From positions 124,001 to 188,000 of the forward strand of contig NZ_JACAPR010000028.1 in assembly GCF_013385635.1 (NCBI RefSeq): 64,000 bases of DNA. Reading direction: 5' to 3'. Shown here in pieces: positions 33,316 through 42,197 of the stretch. Numbering within the stretch: the stretch's first letter is position 1; each line of letters begins with the position of its first letter. Position numbers and translations under genes: made by a program. The stretch is from Pseudomonas gingeri (GTDB lineage: Bacteria > Pseudomonadota > Gammaproteobacteria > Pseudomonadales > Pseudomonadaceae). A model generated the notes under the pieces. The model saw only the letters and a list, made by a program, of their open reading frames with translations. It was not told the DNA's origin and made no database searches.

Positions 33316-34734
33316 ATGGCTATTCCAACACAAGCATTCCTCGCCGGATTCGACCAACAGAGCCTGGTCGAAGCGGACAAGGCGCACTACATGCACGGTT
33401 ACCACATGTTCGACGAGCACCGTGAGCAAGGTGCCCTGAATATCGTCGCCGGTGACGGCGCCTACATCTACGACACCGAGGGCAATCGCTTCCTTGATGC
33501 CGTGGGCGGCATGTGGTGTACCAATATCGGCCTGGGCCGCGAGGAAATGGCCGAGGCGATTGCCGATCAGGTTCGCCAACTGGCCTACTCCAACCCGTTC
33601 TGCGACATGTCCAACGCGGTAGCCATCCGCCTCTGCGAAAAACTCGCCAGCCTGGCCCCCGGCGACCTCGACCACGTGTTCCTCACCACCGGCGGCTCGA
33701 CCGCCGTGGATACCGCCTATCGCCTGGTGCAGTTCTACCAGAACAGCCGTGGCAAGCCGCAGAAGAAACACATCATCGCCCGCTACAATGCCTACCATGG
33801 CTCCACCACCGTGGCCATGTCGATCGGCAACAAGGCCGCTGACCGGGTACCCGAGTTCGACTACGCCCACGAGCGCATCCACCACGTCTCCAATCCCAAC
33901 CCATATCGCGCCCCCGACGGCATGGACGAGGAGCAGTTCCTCGAATACCTCGTGGCGGAGTTCGAGGACAAGATCCTCAGCATCGGCGAAGACAAGGTCG
34001 CGGCGTTCTTCGCCGAACCGATCATGGGCTCCGGCGGCGTCATCATTCCGCCCAAGGGTTACCTGCGGCGCATGTGGGAAGTCTGTCAGCAGTACGACAT
34101 ACTGTTTGTCGCCGATGAAGTGGTGACCTCCTTCGGTCGGCTGGGCAAGTTCTTCTCCTCCTGGGACGTCTTTGGCGTACAGCCGGACATCATCACCACC
34201 GCCAAGGGCCTGACCTCGGCGTATCTGCCACTGGGCGCCTGCATCTTCTCGGCGCGCATCTGGAACGTGATCGGCGAGCCGGGCAAGGGCCGCTGCTTCA
34301 CCCACGGTTTTACCTACAGCGGGCATCCGGTGTGCTGCACCGCTGCATTGAAGAATATCGAGATCATCGAGCGGGAGAACCTGCTCAAGCATGTCGATGA
34401 GGTCGGCGGCTACCTGGAGGAACGCCTGGGCAGCCTGCGCGACCTGCCGCTGGTGGGCGATGTGCGCTGCATGAAGCTGATGGCCTGTGTCGAATTCGTC
34501 GCCGACAAGCAAACCCGCGAGCTGTTTCCCGACAAGCTGAACATCGGCGAGAAAATCCACCTGCGGGCCCAGGCCAGGGGCCTGCTGGTACGGCCGATCA
34601 TGCACCTGAACGTGATGTCGCCGCCGTTGATCATCAGTCGGGCCCAGGTCGACGAGATCGTCGAGACCTTGCGCGAGTGCATCCTCGAAGTGGCCGACGA
34701 ACTGCAGAAAAGCGGCCAATACAGCGGACGATGA
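33316..34734 (+). CDS. Class III aminotransferase, polyamine:pyruvate type (SpuC-like)
   Basis: A 472-residue PLP aminotransferase. The motifs are LTTGGSTAVDTAYRL, ARYNAYHGSTTVAMS, the Asp in LFVADEVVTSFGRLG and the PLP-binding Lys in TTAKGLTSAYLPLG. It resembles Pseudomonas SpuC, which deaminates putrescine and other diamines onto pyruvate. The ATG at 33316 has AAGGG upstream; an in-frame ATG at 33277 lacks one. It follows a polyamine-binding protein and overlaps the LuxR regulator gene by 4 bases, forming a compact polyamine module. Confidence 0.88.
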   Translation: MAIPTQAFLAGFDQQSLVEADKAHYMHGYHMFDEHREQGALNIVAGDGAYIYDTEGNRFLDAVGGMWCTNIGLGREEMAEAIADQVRQLAYSNPFCDMSNAVAIRLCEKLASLAPGDLDHVFLTTGGSTAVDTAYRLVQFYQNSRGKPQKKHIIARYNAYHGSTTVAMSIGNKAADRVPEFDYAHERIHHVSNPNPYRAPDGMDEEQFLEYLVAEFEDKILSIGEDKVAAFFAEPIMGSGGVIIPPKGYLRRMWEVCQQYDILFVADEVVTSFGRLGKFFSSWDVFGVQPDIITTAKGLTSAYLPLGACIFSARIWNVIGEPGKGRCFTHGFTYSGHPVCCTAALKNIEIIERENLLKHVDEVGGYLEERLGSLRDLPLVGDVRCMKLMACVEFVADKQTRELFPDKLNIGEKIHLRAQARGLLVRPIMHLNVMSPPLIISRAQVDEIVETLRECILEVADELQKSGQYSGR

Positions 34735-35645
34735 GCGCCCGGCCGACGGCTTTGCACCCGGAGGAGCGGGTCGTTAGACTGCGGGGCATGAGCCCCGTAC
34801 CCGACGACACCGCCACCCGCCTGTCCTTCCAGGCCCTGTATCGCTGGCATGCCGGGCTGGCGGGGGCCTTTGCCCATCTCGACGAGCCCGATTGCCTGCG
34901 CCACCTGGCCCGGGCTTTCGGTCAACTGGTGCCGGTCGAGTCGGTGATGATCAGCCTCGAACGCAAGGACCGACCGCCGCAACTGCTGTACTTGCAAGGT
35001 ATTCCGGAAGAGTTTCGCGATGCGATCATCGAACGTTATTTTGCCGGCGGCTACTTGCTCGACCCGTTCTGCCTGGCCGTGGAGAACGGCCTGGCCGAAG
35101 GTTTTTATCCGCTGGAGGAAATCGCCCCGGACGATTTCTTCGACAGCGAATACTACAAGACCTACTACCTCAAGCTCGGTTGCGCCGAAGACAGCTACTA
35201 CATCGTCAACCTCGATGAACACAGCAAGATCTCCGTCAGCCTGTTCCAGGGCCTGGGTGCCGCCAGCCTGAGCAGCGCGCAGCTGGATCTGCTGCGGGCG
35301 GTCGAGCCGATGGTGCGCACCCTGGTGACCCAGTTCGCCGCCCGCGGACTGCAACGCACTCCCCTGCTGTTCGGGCCGCCGGCCGACGAACAGGCACAGG
35401 ACGCCGAGGTCAATCTGCGGATCCAGACGGCCTTCAGCCGGTTCGGTTGCGAGGTGCTGACGGAGCGTGAGCGCGAAGCCGCGCAGATGGTGCTGCGCGG
35501 TCACTCGGTGAAGTCAACGGCCAGGGAAATGAATATCTCCCCGGAAACCGTGCGCATGCACCGCAAGAACCTCTACCTGAAACTGGGCATCAGTTCCCAG
35601 TCGGAACTGTTCGCGCGGTTCATCGACTGGTTACGCCAGAGCTGA
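34731..35645 (+). CDS. LuxR family transcriptional regulator
   Basis: A 304-residue regulator. The C-terminal GerE helix-turn-helix is clear (LTEREREAAQMVLRGHSVKS, then MNISPETVRMHRKNLYLKLG). The N-terminal two-thirds is a sensor domain of unrecognised type; it is not an obvious autoinducer or receiver domain. The ATG at 34731 overlaps the aminotransferase stop; the ATG at 34788 (MSPVPDD) is an alternative. Position implies control of the polyamine module (inference). Confidence 0.82.
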   Translation: MSARPTALHPEERVVRLRGMSPVPDDTATRLSFQALYRWHAGLAGAFAHLDEPDCLRHLARAFGQLVPVESVMISLERKDRPPQLLYLQGIPEEFRDAIIERYFAGGYLLDPFCLAVENGLAEGFYPLEEIAPDDFFDSEYYKTYYLKLGCAEDSYYIVNLDEHSKISVSLFQGLGAASLSSAQLDLLRAVEPMVRTLVTQFAARGLQRTPLLFGPPADEQAQDAEVNLRIQTAFSRFGCEVLTEREREAAQMVLRGHSVKSTAREMNISPETVRMHRKNLYLKLGISSQSELFARFIDWLRQS

Positions 35646-35674
35646 TTGTTGACGATCGCGGCAGGAGCAACGCT

Positions 35675-36952
35675 TCAGGCCGACAGCGAATAGATCAGCG
35701 CCGAAATCGCCACCAGGCCCACCAGCGTCACGAACACGTTGGACATCTGCCCGGCGTACTGGCGCATGGCGGGTACGCGACGGATCGCATACATCGGCAT
35801 CAGGAACAGCAGCGCCGCGATGATCGGGCCGCCGAGGGTCTCGATCATGCCGAGAATGCTCGGATTGAGGGTCGCCACCAACCAGCAAATTACCAGCATG
35901 AACGCCGCTGTCATACGGTCCAGGGCCTTGGTGCCCGGCTTGCGACCGCTCTTGACCACCAGGCCCTTGAGACCTTCGCTGGCGCCGATGTAATGCCCCA
36001 GGAACGACTTGGCAATCGCCACGAAGGCAATCAGCGGCGCGGCAAAGGCGATGGTCGGGTTGCTGAAGTGGTTGGCCAGGTACGACAGGATCGACAGGTT
36101 CTGCGCCTTGGCTTCCGCCAGTTGTGCCGGCGACAGGGTCAGCACGCAGCTGAACACGAAGAACAGCACCATCACCACCATCAGGCCGTGGGCTCGCGAG
36201 AGGATCTGGCTGCTGCGCGCTTCGGCATGCACACCGTAACGACGCTTCTGGTCCACCGCAAAGGCGGAAATGATCGGCGAGTGGTTGAACGAGAACACCA
36301 TCACCGGGATCGCCAGCCACAGCGTATGCAACAACGCCGAAGGCTGCGGCAGGCTGCCGGCCGTGGCGAGGATGCCGCCGTTCCAGTGAGGGATCAGGAA
36401 CACCGCGAGGAACAGCAAGGCGACGATGAAGGGGTAGACCATCATGCTCATGGCCTTGACGATCACCTGCTCGCCGCAACGTACCACCGCCAGCAGGCCG
36501 AGGATCAGCACCAGGGACAGGACTGCCCGCGGTGGCGGCGCGATGTGCAACTGATGCTCGAGGAAACTGCCCACGGTGTTGGTCAGGGCCACGCTGTAGA
36601 TCAGCAGGATCGGGAAGATCGCGAAGAAGTACAGCAAGGTGATCAGCGCCCCGGCCTTGAGGCCGAAATGCTCTTCCACCACTTCAGTGATGTCCGCACC
36701 GTCGCGCCCGGAGAGCACGAAGCGGGTCAGGCCACGGTGGGCGTAGAAGGTCATGGGGAATGCCAGCAGCGCCAGGATCAGCAGCGGCCAGAAGCCGCCC
36801 AACCCCGCGTTGATCGGCAGGAACAGGGTGCCGGCACCGATCGCCGTGCCAAACAGGCCCAGCATCCAGGTGGTGTCTTGGCGGCTCCAACTGCTCAGTG
36901 CAGCGGGTGCCGATTCATAGCGTTCGTCGACGCTGTTGGCCTGGTCATTCAT
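35675..36952 (-). CDS. HAAAP family amino acid permease (SdaC/serine transporter type)
   Basis: A 425-residue inner-membrane transporter with about 11 helices. The opening TTWMLGLFGTAIGAGTLFLP is the HAAAP/SdaC signature, followed by GLGGFWPLLILALLAFPMTF and VMVFSFNHSPIISAFAVDQK. It probably imports serine or a related amino acid with H+. Convergent with the LuxR gene, 29 bases away; divided from the LysR gene upstream by about 150 bases. No serine deaminase is adjacent. Confidence 0.85.
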   Translation of the reverse strand: MNDQANSVDERYESAPAALSSWSRQDTTWMLGLFGTAIGAGTLFLPINAGLGGFWPLLILALLAFPMTFYAHRGLTRFVLSGRDGADITEVVEEHFGLKAGALITLLYFFAIFPILLIYSVALTNTVGSFLEHQLHIAPPPRAVLSLVLILGLLAVVRCGEQVIVKAMSMMVYPFIVALLFLAVFLIPHWNGGILATAGSLPQPSALLHTLWLAIPVMVFSFNHSPIISAFAVDQKRRYGVHAEARSSQILSRAHGLMVVMVLFFVFSCVLTLSPAQLAEAKAQNLSILSYLANHFSNPTIAFAAPLIAFVAIAKSFLGHYIGASEGLKGLVVKSGRKPGTKALDRMTAAFMLVICWLVATLNPSILGMIETLGGPIIAALLFLMPMYAIRRVPAMRQYAGQMSNVFVTLVGLVAISALIYSLSA

Positions 36953-37106
36953 CCGGTCGAATCTCCGTTAGCCGGTCATTACCACGCGACCGGGGCGGAA
37001 AAAACGTGTCACTGGCAGCGCCCCGGCCATAAGAGGGGCGCGATTGTCCGGGATTAAGCTTAAGAAGCAAAGGGTTAGCTGAGCAACGGTCGACTGTGCC
37101 GGTGTT

Positions 37107-38057
37107 TCAGGGGACCTCTGTACGGTCCTCCGGCGCCTGGTATCCCTCGTGCAACAGCTCGACCAACTGCCGCAAAAAGTAGTGCTTTTCCAGGACTTCC
37201 CGGCGAAAACACACCCGATGGTGACGCAAAGCCCAGCGCTCGCGCAGCTCGATGATCGCCAGGCGGCGGTCATCATCGGCGGCCAGGGTCGACAGCGGCA
37301 CGATACTGATTCCGGCGCCCGATGCCACCAATTGGACAATCGAACCGAACCCCGAGACCTGCACACAGACATCCAGCGAGCCGCCGGCCAGGGCCGCCTG
37401 ACTCATCAGGTAGGTGTGCAGCGCCGCGCCGCTTTGCAGGCTGATGAAGGGTGTCCCCAGGCACGCGGTAAAGCGCACCGACACCTCGCGAGCCAGCGCG
37501 CTGTGCGGCGGCGCGATGATCACGAAGCGGTCTTCGCGGTACGGCACGAATTGCAGGTCCGGGTGGTCGGAATCCACCGCGACGATGCCGATATCCGCCC
37601 TGCCCGCCGCCACCGCCGCAACGATTTCCGAGCCCAGGCGCTCCTCCAGGTTGATCCGCACGGCGGGATAGGCGGCGAAGAACCGGCTCAGGTCGGCGGG
37701 CAGGAAGGAACTGATGGCGTTGTTATTGGCAAAGAAGGTGATATGGCTGGTCAGGCCCTGGACGTACGGCATCAGGTCGGCATGCATCTGCTCCAGTTGG
37801 GCCAGGCAGCGCCGGGTGTGTTCGAGCATCACCACGCCGGCCTGGGTCAGCCTAACGCCCCGGGCCTGGCGCACCAGCAACTCGGTGCCGATGGCCTCTT
37901 CCAGGCCCTTGAGGCGCAGGCTGACCGATGACGGCGCCAGGTGACAGCGCGCCGCGCCGCGGGTCAGGTTGCCTTCCTCGGCTACCGCGAGGAATACCTT
38001 GAGGTCCACCAGATCGTAATGCATGAGGATCGAGCCACGTTGAAAGGGCTCGGTCAT
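37107..38057 (-). CDS. LysR family transcriptional regulator
   Basis: A 316-residue LysR protein. The HTH reads LKVFLAVAEEGNLTRGAARC and LAPSSVSLRLKGLEEAIGTE. The effector domain has ITFFANNNAISSFLPADLSR and GRADIGIVAVDSDHPDLQFV. The ATG at 38057 is preceded by AAGGTG at short spacing; the ATG at 38024 (MHYDLVD) is an alternative. It is 16 bases after the dicarboxylate-type symporter gene in the same direction, so it probably regulates the amidase/symporter pair. Confidence 0.83.
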   Translation of the reverse strand: MTEPFQRGSILMHYDLVDLKVFLAVAEEGNLTRGAARCHLAPSSVSLRLKGLEEAIGTELLVRQARGVRLTQAGVVMLEHTRRCLAQLEQMHADLMPYVQGLTSHITFFANNNAISSFLPADLSRFFAAYPAVRINLEERLGSEIVAAVAAGRADIGIVAVDSDHPDLQFVPYREDRFVIIAPPHSALAREVSVRFTACLGTPFISLQSGAALHTYLMSQAALAGGSLDVCVQVSGFGSIVQLVASGAGISIVPLSTLAADDDRRLAIIELRERWALRHHRVCFRREVLEKHYFLRQLVELLHEGYQAPEDRTEVP

Positions 38058-38073
38058 CACACCTTACCCTGGG

Positions 38074-39372
38074 TCACTTGGCAATGGCCTCTGCCTCGAC
38101 CGGCTCAGGCTGGGGCTCGGGCAGGCGGTTGAGCACGCGGTGCATGCGTTCGCGATCCAGCTCCTTCTCCCAGGCCGAGACCGCCACCGTCGCCACGCCG
38201 TTGCCGATCACATTGGTCAGGGCCACCACTTCACTGAGGAAACGGTTGATCCCGAGGATCAGCACCAATCCGGACACCGGCACCGTCGGCATCACCGCCA
38301 ACGTCGCCGCCAGGGTGATAAAGGCCGCGCCGGTCACGCCACTGGCGCCCTTGGACGTTACCATGGCCACGGCGAGCAAGGTCAGTTGCTGGGTCCAGGT
38401 GATCTCGATATTCATCGCCTGGGCGATAAACAGCACACACATGGTCATGTAGATATTGGTGCCGTCGAGGTTGAACGAGTAGCCGGTGGGAATCACCAGC
38501 CCGACCACCGAGCGCGAGCAACCGAGACGCTCCAGCTTGGTCATCATCAGCGGCAGTACCGGCTCGCCGGAACTGGTGCCGAGGACGATCAGCAACTCTT
38601 CCTTGATATAGACCAGGAAGCGGAACAGGTTGAAACCGACAAACCGGGCAATCGCCCCCAGCACCACGATCACGAAGAACAAGGCGGTGATATAGAAGGT
38701 GCCGATCAGCTTCAGCATCGGCAGCAACGAACCAACGCCATAGGTTCCGATGGTGAAGGCGATGGCCCCGAAGGCGCCGATGGGCGCCAGCCGGGTGATG
38801 ATCCCGACAATCCCGAACAGCACCTGGGACAGGCCGTCGATCAACTGGTTGACGCTCTTCGCCTTCTCCCCCAGCCCGGCCAGCACCGCGCCGAACAGCA
38901 GCGCCACCAGCAGGATCTGCAGGATCGCGCCCTGGGCGAAGGCCGACACCAGGGTGTCCGGGATAATGTTCATCAGGAAGCCGCTGGTGCTCAGTTCGTG
39001 GGCCTTGTCCGCATAGGCGGCCACCGCGCTGGCATTGAGCCTGGCCGGATCGACGTTGAAACCGGCGCCGGGCGTCAGCCAGTGGGTCGCCACCAGGCCG
39101 ATCAGCAAGGCCAGGGTCGAGACCACTTCGAAGTAGAGCAAGGCCTTGCCACCGACCCGGCCGATCTTCTTCATGCTGTCCATGCCGGCGATACCGGTGA
39201 CCACGGTGCAGAAGATGATCGGCCCGATCACCATCTTGATCAGCCTGATGAAGGCATCACCCAGCGGCTTCATATCGGCGGCCAGGCTTGGCCAGTAGTG
39301 GCCGACGGCGATGCCCAGGAGCATGGCGGCGAGGACCTGGATGTACAGCACTTTGTAGAAGGGTCTTTTCAT
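38074..39372 (-). CDS. DctA-type C4-dicarboxylate:cation symporter (DAACS family)
   Basis: A 432-residue transporter opening MKRPFYKVLYIQVLAAMLLG. Family motifs are IVLGTSSGEPVLPLM (the serine-rich re-entrant loop, here GTSSGEP rather than the usual GTSSSES), IPTGYSFNLDGTNIYMTM and SKGASGVTGAAFITLAATL. The start is the ATG at 39372, with GGAGACC upstream. Although DctA-like, the altered serine motif and the adjacent amidase suggest a different organic anion (inference). It follows the amidase gene by 67 bases. Confidence 0.85.
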   Translation of the reverse strand: MKRPFYKVLYIQVLAAMLLGIAVGHYWPSLAADMKPLGDAFIRLIKMVIGPIIFCTVVTGIAGMDSMKKIGRVGGKALLYFEVVSTLALLIGLVATHWLTPGAGFNVDPARLNASAVAAYADKAHELSTSGFLMNIIPDTLVSAFAQGAILQILLVALLFGAVLAGLGEKAKSVNQLIDGLSQVLFGIVGIITRLAPIGAFGAIAFTIGTYGVGSLLPMLKLIGTFYITALFFVIVVLGAIARFVGFNLFRFLVYIKEELLIVLGTSSGEPVLPLMMTKLERLGCSRSVVGLVIPTGYSFNLDGTNIYMTMCVLFIAQAMNIEITWTQQLTLLAVAMVTSKGASGVTGAAFITLAATLAVMPTVPVSGLVLILGINRFLSEVVALTNVIGNGVATVAVSAWEKELDRERMHRVLNRLPEPQPEPVEAEAIAK

Positions 39373-39439
39373 TATTGGTCTCCACAAAAGGTATCGGGCG
39401 ATGTTCTCGCCCGAGAAAAATCGCAAGGCATCGCTCGCG

Positions 39440-40696
39440 TCAGAGACGCTGATGCAGCCACCTTGCAGCGGCCAGGACCCGCGCGTCACTGCCGCGCGGA
39501 CCGATCACCGATAGCCCCAGCGGAGCGCCGTCAAGGCTGATCCAGGGCAGGCTGACCTGCGGCAGACCGGCCAGGCCGGCGATGCTCAGCAACTGCTGGG
39601 AACGCAGGCGCTGTTGCTCCATGGCTTCGCTGCTGGCATCCAGGCGCGGGGCAACGGCCGGCACCGTGGGCAACAGCAGGAAGCTCGAATCATTGGTAAA
39701 AAGCGTCGCCAGTTGCTGTGCGGCGGCCTGGCGTACCCGTTGCTCGGCGGCGACCTGCCGGGCGGTGACCCGCGAGCCGGCGAGAAAACGCTGGCGAACA
39801 TCTTCCGCGAGCTGGTCGAGATGGACACTGATCCAGGCACCGTGCTGCTGCCAGATCTCACCGCCCTGCAAGGCCCGATGGGCCTGGGCGTAATCCGCCA
39901 GCGGCAGGCTACCCGCTGGCAGCACCGCGTGTTGCAGGTCACTGCCGAGCCGTTCGACCAGGGCGCCGAACGCCACCTGCACGTCCTTGTCGCACACCGC
40001 CAGGGTGTCCTCGCTCAAGTGGAACACAGGGGCTTGCAACGAGCGTTCGTCCAGAGCCTCGTTGGCCAGGACCGCGAACACCGCTGCGAGATGCTCACCA
40101 CTGGCGGCGAACCAGCCGACGGTATCGAAGCTGTGGGCCAGGGCGAAGCAACCACGCGTGGCAATGCGGCCCTGGGTCGGACGCATGCCCCATACCCCGC
40201 AGTAGCTGGCCGGCAAACGGCAGGACCCGCCGCAATCGGTACCCAGGCCGATATCCGCGAGTCCTGCGGCCACCGCCACCGCCGAGCCGGACGACGACCC
40301 TCCGGGAATCCGCAACGGGTCGGCCGGATTGCACGGTGTACCGTAGTGCAGGTTGATCCCTGCCAGGCTGAACGCCAGTTCGTCGGTGACCGTCTTGCCG
40401 GTCCATTCGGCACCGGCTTCCAGTAGCAGGCGCACCGCCAGGGCCGTCGCCGTTGCCGGGGCCTGCTGGGCCAGCCAGCGCGGATTGCCAGCACCGGTAC
40501 GTTGCCCCTCGATATCGAAGACATCCTTGGCCGCCAGGCGCAGGCCTGACAAAGCCCCGTAATGAGGCGTGATAAAAGGTGTCCGGGAGAAGCCTTCACG
40601 AACAAAGGCCCCGTACAGGCCCGGCTGCAACAGGGCAACCGGTTGCGGATCGTCATGGGGGCATTCGGCAGCAGGCCGGCGGTCGAGAGGGTGCAT
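39440..40696 (-). CDS. Amidase (amidase-signature family)
   Basis: A 418-residue amidase. The triad is intact: Lys in LRLAAKDVFDIEG, cis-Ser in IPGGSSSGSAVAVAAG, nucleophilic Ser in GTDCGGSCRLPASYCG. The start is the ATG at 40696 (MHPLDRR), about 12 bases after GAGG. It is not a close copy of the amidase at 17715-19139. Upstream of the symporter and LysR genes, it should be the enzyme of a small uptake/hydrolysis operon. Confidence 0.85.
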   Translation of the reverse strand: MHPLDRRPAAECPHDDPQPVALLQPGLYGAFVREGFSRTPFITPHYGALSGLRLAAKDVFDIEGQRTGAGNPRWLAQQAPATATALAVRLLLEAGAEWTGKTVTDELAFSLAGINLHYGTPCNPADPLRIPGGSSSGSAVAVAAGLADIGLGTDCGGSCRLPASYCGVWGMRPTQGRIATRGCFALAHSFDTVGWFAASGEHLAAVFAVLANEALDERSLQAPVFHLSEDTLAVCDKDVQVAFGALVERLGSDLQHAVLPAGSLPLADYAQAHRALQGGEIWQQHGAWISVHLDQLAEDVRQRFLAGSRVTARQVAAEQRVRQAAAQQLATLFTNDSSFLLLPTVPAVAPRLDASSEAMEQQRLRSQQLLSIAGLAGLPQVSLPWISLDGAPLGLSVIGPRGSDARVLAAARWLHQRL

Positions 40697-40916
40697 GATC
40701 GGCGTGTTCCTCGGTGCGTTCTTGTGACGTGAGTATCGAGGGGGCCAACCGGAGAAAACAGCGAGGGTTGGCAAAGCCAGCCTTTGTCGGAAACGAACGC
40801 TCAGGAACGCGCCCCCGAAACGACCCAAGGCAAAAACACAGAAGAATCGGCAAACCGGCCTGATCTATTGATACACTGTAACAATCAATCCCAGCCTTTC
40901 TTGTCAGTGCCCTCCC

Positions 40917-41462
40917 ATGACCTCTGTGCAACGCCGTGCCTGTTTCACCGCCCTCTTCCTGCTGCTGGGCGGCTCGTCAGCCCTGGCCGACGATCTGATG
41001 ATCACCTGGCCCGGCGATTGGGAAGTACAGACCCTGCCGCCGGCGCAGAATGCTGCGGGCGAAGTCATCAGCGGATTGCGTCAACGTGCGGTGAAGAACG
41101 ACCCCAACGGCGATCCGATGATGGTCATGGAACTGACCCAGTCGGCCCTCAACCCCGGCCATGAGGTCAACCTCCCCGGCGTGTTGCTGGAGATGCGCAA
41201 GGCGGTGCAGAAGAACTTCGTCGAGCGCGGCTTCATGAGCGTGTGCAACCGCATTCACGACAGCACCCTGGGCGGTTTGGCGGCGGTGGAAACCACCTGC
41301 ACCATCACCCAGAACGGCGGTCACGTGATGACCCAGACCCTGGTGGCAGCGGCCAATGACGGCAAGGCGTACTCGCTGCTGTACGCCGGCTCGGCGGACG
41401 GCTACAAGACTGTGGAGCCGGTGGTCAACGGCATCCGCGCCAGCCTGCGCCTGCAGCCCTGA
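40917..41462 (+). CDS. Secreted DUF4946 domain protein
   Basis: A 181-residue protein with a Sec signal peptide ending SALA (about residue 24). The DUF4946 domain follows (LMITWPGDWEVQTLPPAQ, VQKNFVERGFMSVCNRI, TCTITQNGGHVMTQTLVAAA). Two cysteines could form a disulfide. The function is unknown. The ATG lies about 220 bases from the divergent amidase gene. A REP element follows its stop. Confidence 0.75.
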   Translation: MTSVQRRACFTALFLLLGGSSALADDLMITWPGDWEVQTLPPAQNAAGEVISGLRQRAVKNDPNGDPMMVMELTQSALNPGHEVNLPGVLLEMRKAVQKNFVERGFMSVCNRIHDSTLGGLAAVETTCTITQNGGHVMTQTLVAAANDGKAYSLLYAGSADGYKTVEPVVNGIRASLRLQP

Positions 41463-41472
41463 CCCGTTCCTT

Positions 41473-41497
41473 GTGGGAGCCGGCTTGCCGGCGATGA
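41473..41497. repeat. Single REP element
   Basis: GTGGGAGCCGGCTTGCCGGC followed by GATG, the common Pseudomonas fluorescens-group REP sequence, lies just after the DUF4946 gene. It can fold as a hairpin (GCCGGC/GCCGGC). Confidence 0.8.
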
Positions 41498-41527
41498 CGG
41501 CCGAACAGCCCCCGCAGAACTACACCC

Positions 41528-41986
41528 CTACCCCGCCAGGAATCCCCGGGCCATGCCGCTGGCGGCAATCACGATCAGCATGATCAACAGCGCTTCAATA
41601 TGGCTGATCCGCGCGAACAGGCGAGCCCGGCCGGTATCGATGGCCGCGCCCTTCTTCTGCGCGATACGCCACTTGATCAGGCTGATCATCGGCGCCAGTT
41701 CCAGCAGCAGGACAATCACGAACAGGGTCAGCTTGAGGTGGAACAGCGGCTGATGCAGGTAGTAATCGCTGCCCTTCTCGAAGCCGGCGAAAGCCCGCAG
41801 ACCACCGGTGACCAGCAGGACGCCGGCGCTGATGCCCCACAGATTGTCCCAGATGAACACCTGGCGCAGTTCCGCCGGGCCGCTGCCGGTGAGGCGGCGC
41901 AAGGCTCCGCCACGACCGAACACCGCCGCCAGGGCGATACCGAAGGCCAGAAGGTGCAGCGCTGCCAGGGACCAGTGAGCAAGCAT
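41528..41986 (-). CDS. DUF2214 family membrane protein
   Basis: A 152-residue membrane protein with four hydrophobic helices: WSLAALHLLAFGIALAAVFG, IWDNLWGISAGVLLVTGGL, LKLTLFVIVLLLELAPMIS and IEALLIMLIVIAASGMA. This is the DUF2214 pattern. GGAG precedes the ATG at 41986. The function is unknown. It sits alone between REP sequences. Confidence 0.78.
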   Translation of the reverse strand: MLAHWSLAALHLLAFGIALAAVFGRGGALRRLTGSGPAELRQVFIWDNLWGISAGVLLVTGGLRAFAGFEKGSDYYLHQPLFHLKLTLFVIVLLLELAPMISLIKWRIAQKKGAAIDTGRARLFARISHIEALLIMLIVIAASGMARGFLAG

Positions 41987-42094
41987 CGGATCGTCTCCTT
42001 GAATGAGCAAGACAGTTGTAGCTCAAACCACCCCTTGTCGCGAGCGGCTTCATTCAGTTAAGGACATGCGCCCCTGAATACGCCACATAATCCG

Positions 42095-42179
42095 TAGGAG
42101 CGTGGCTTGTCCGCGAAGCTTTTAGCGGCCTCACGGGCCTCATCGCTGCGATGCGGCGTCCCGACAAGCCAGGCTCCCA
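42095..42179. repeat. REP-like inverted pair
   Basis: GGAGCGTGGCTTGTC near 42099 and GACAAGCCAGGCTCC near 42175 are inverted copies (14 of 15 bases match), with about 50 bases between them. The core differs from the GCCGGC type seen at 41473 and 52702, so it is a second REP family. Confidence 0.75.
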
Positions 42180-42197
42180 ACAGAGTCCGTATTTGCC

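Noticed and set aside
38140..39540. A 466-codon open frame on the plus strand
   Set aside because: Antisense to the DctA-like symporter; sequence is His/Gln-rich with no family resemblance.
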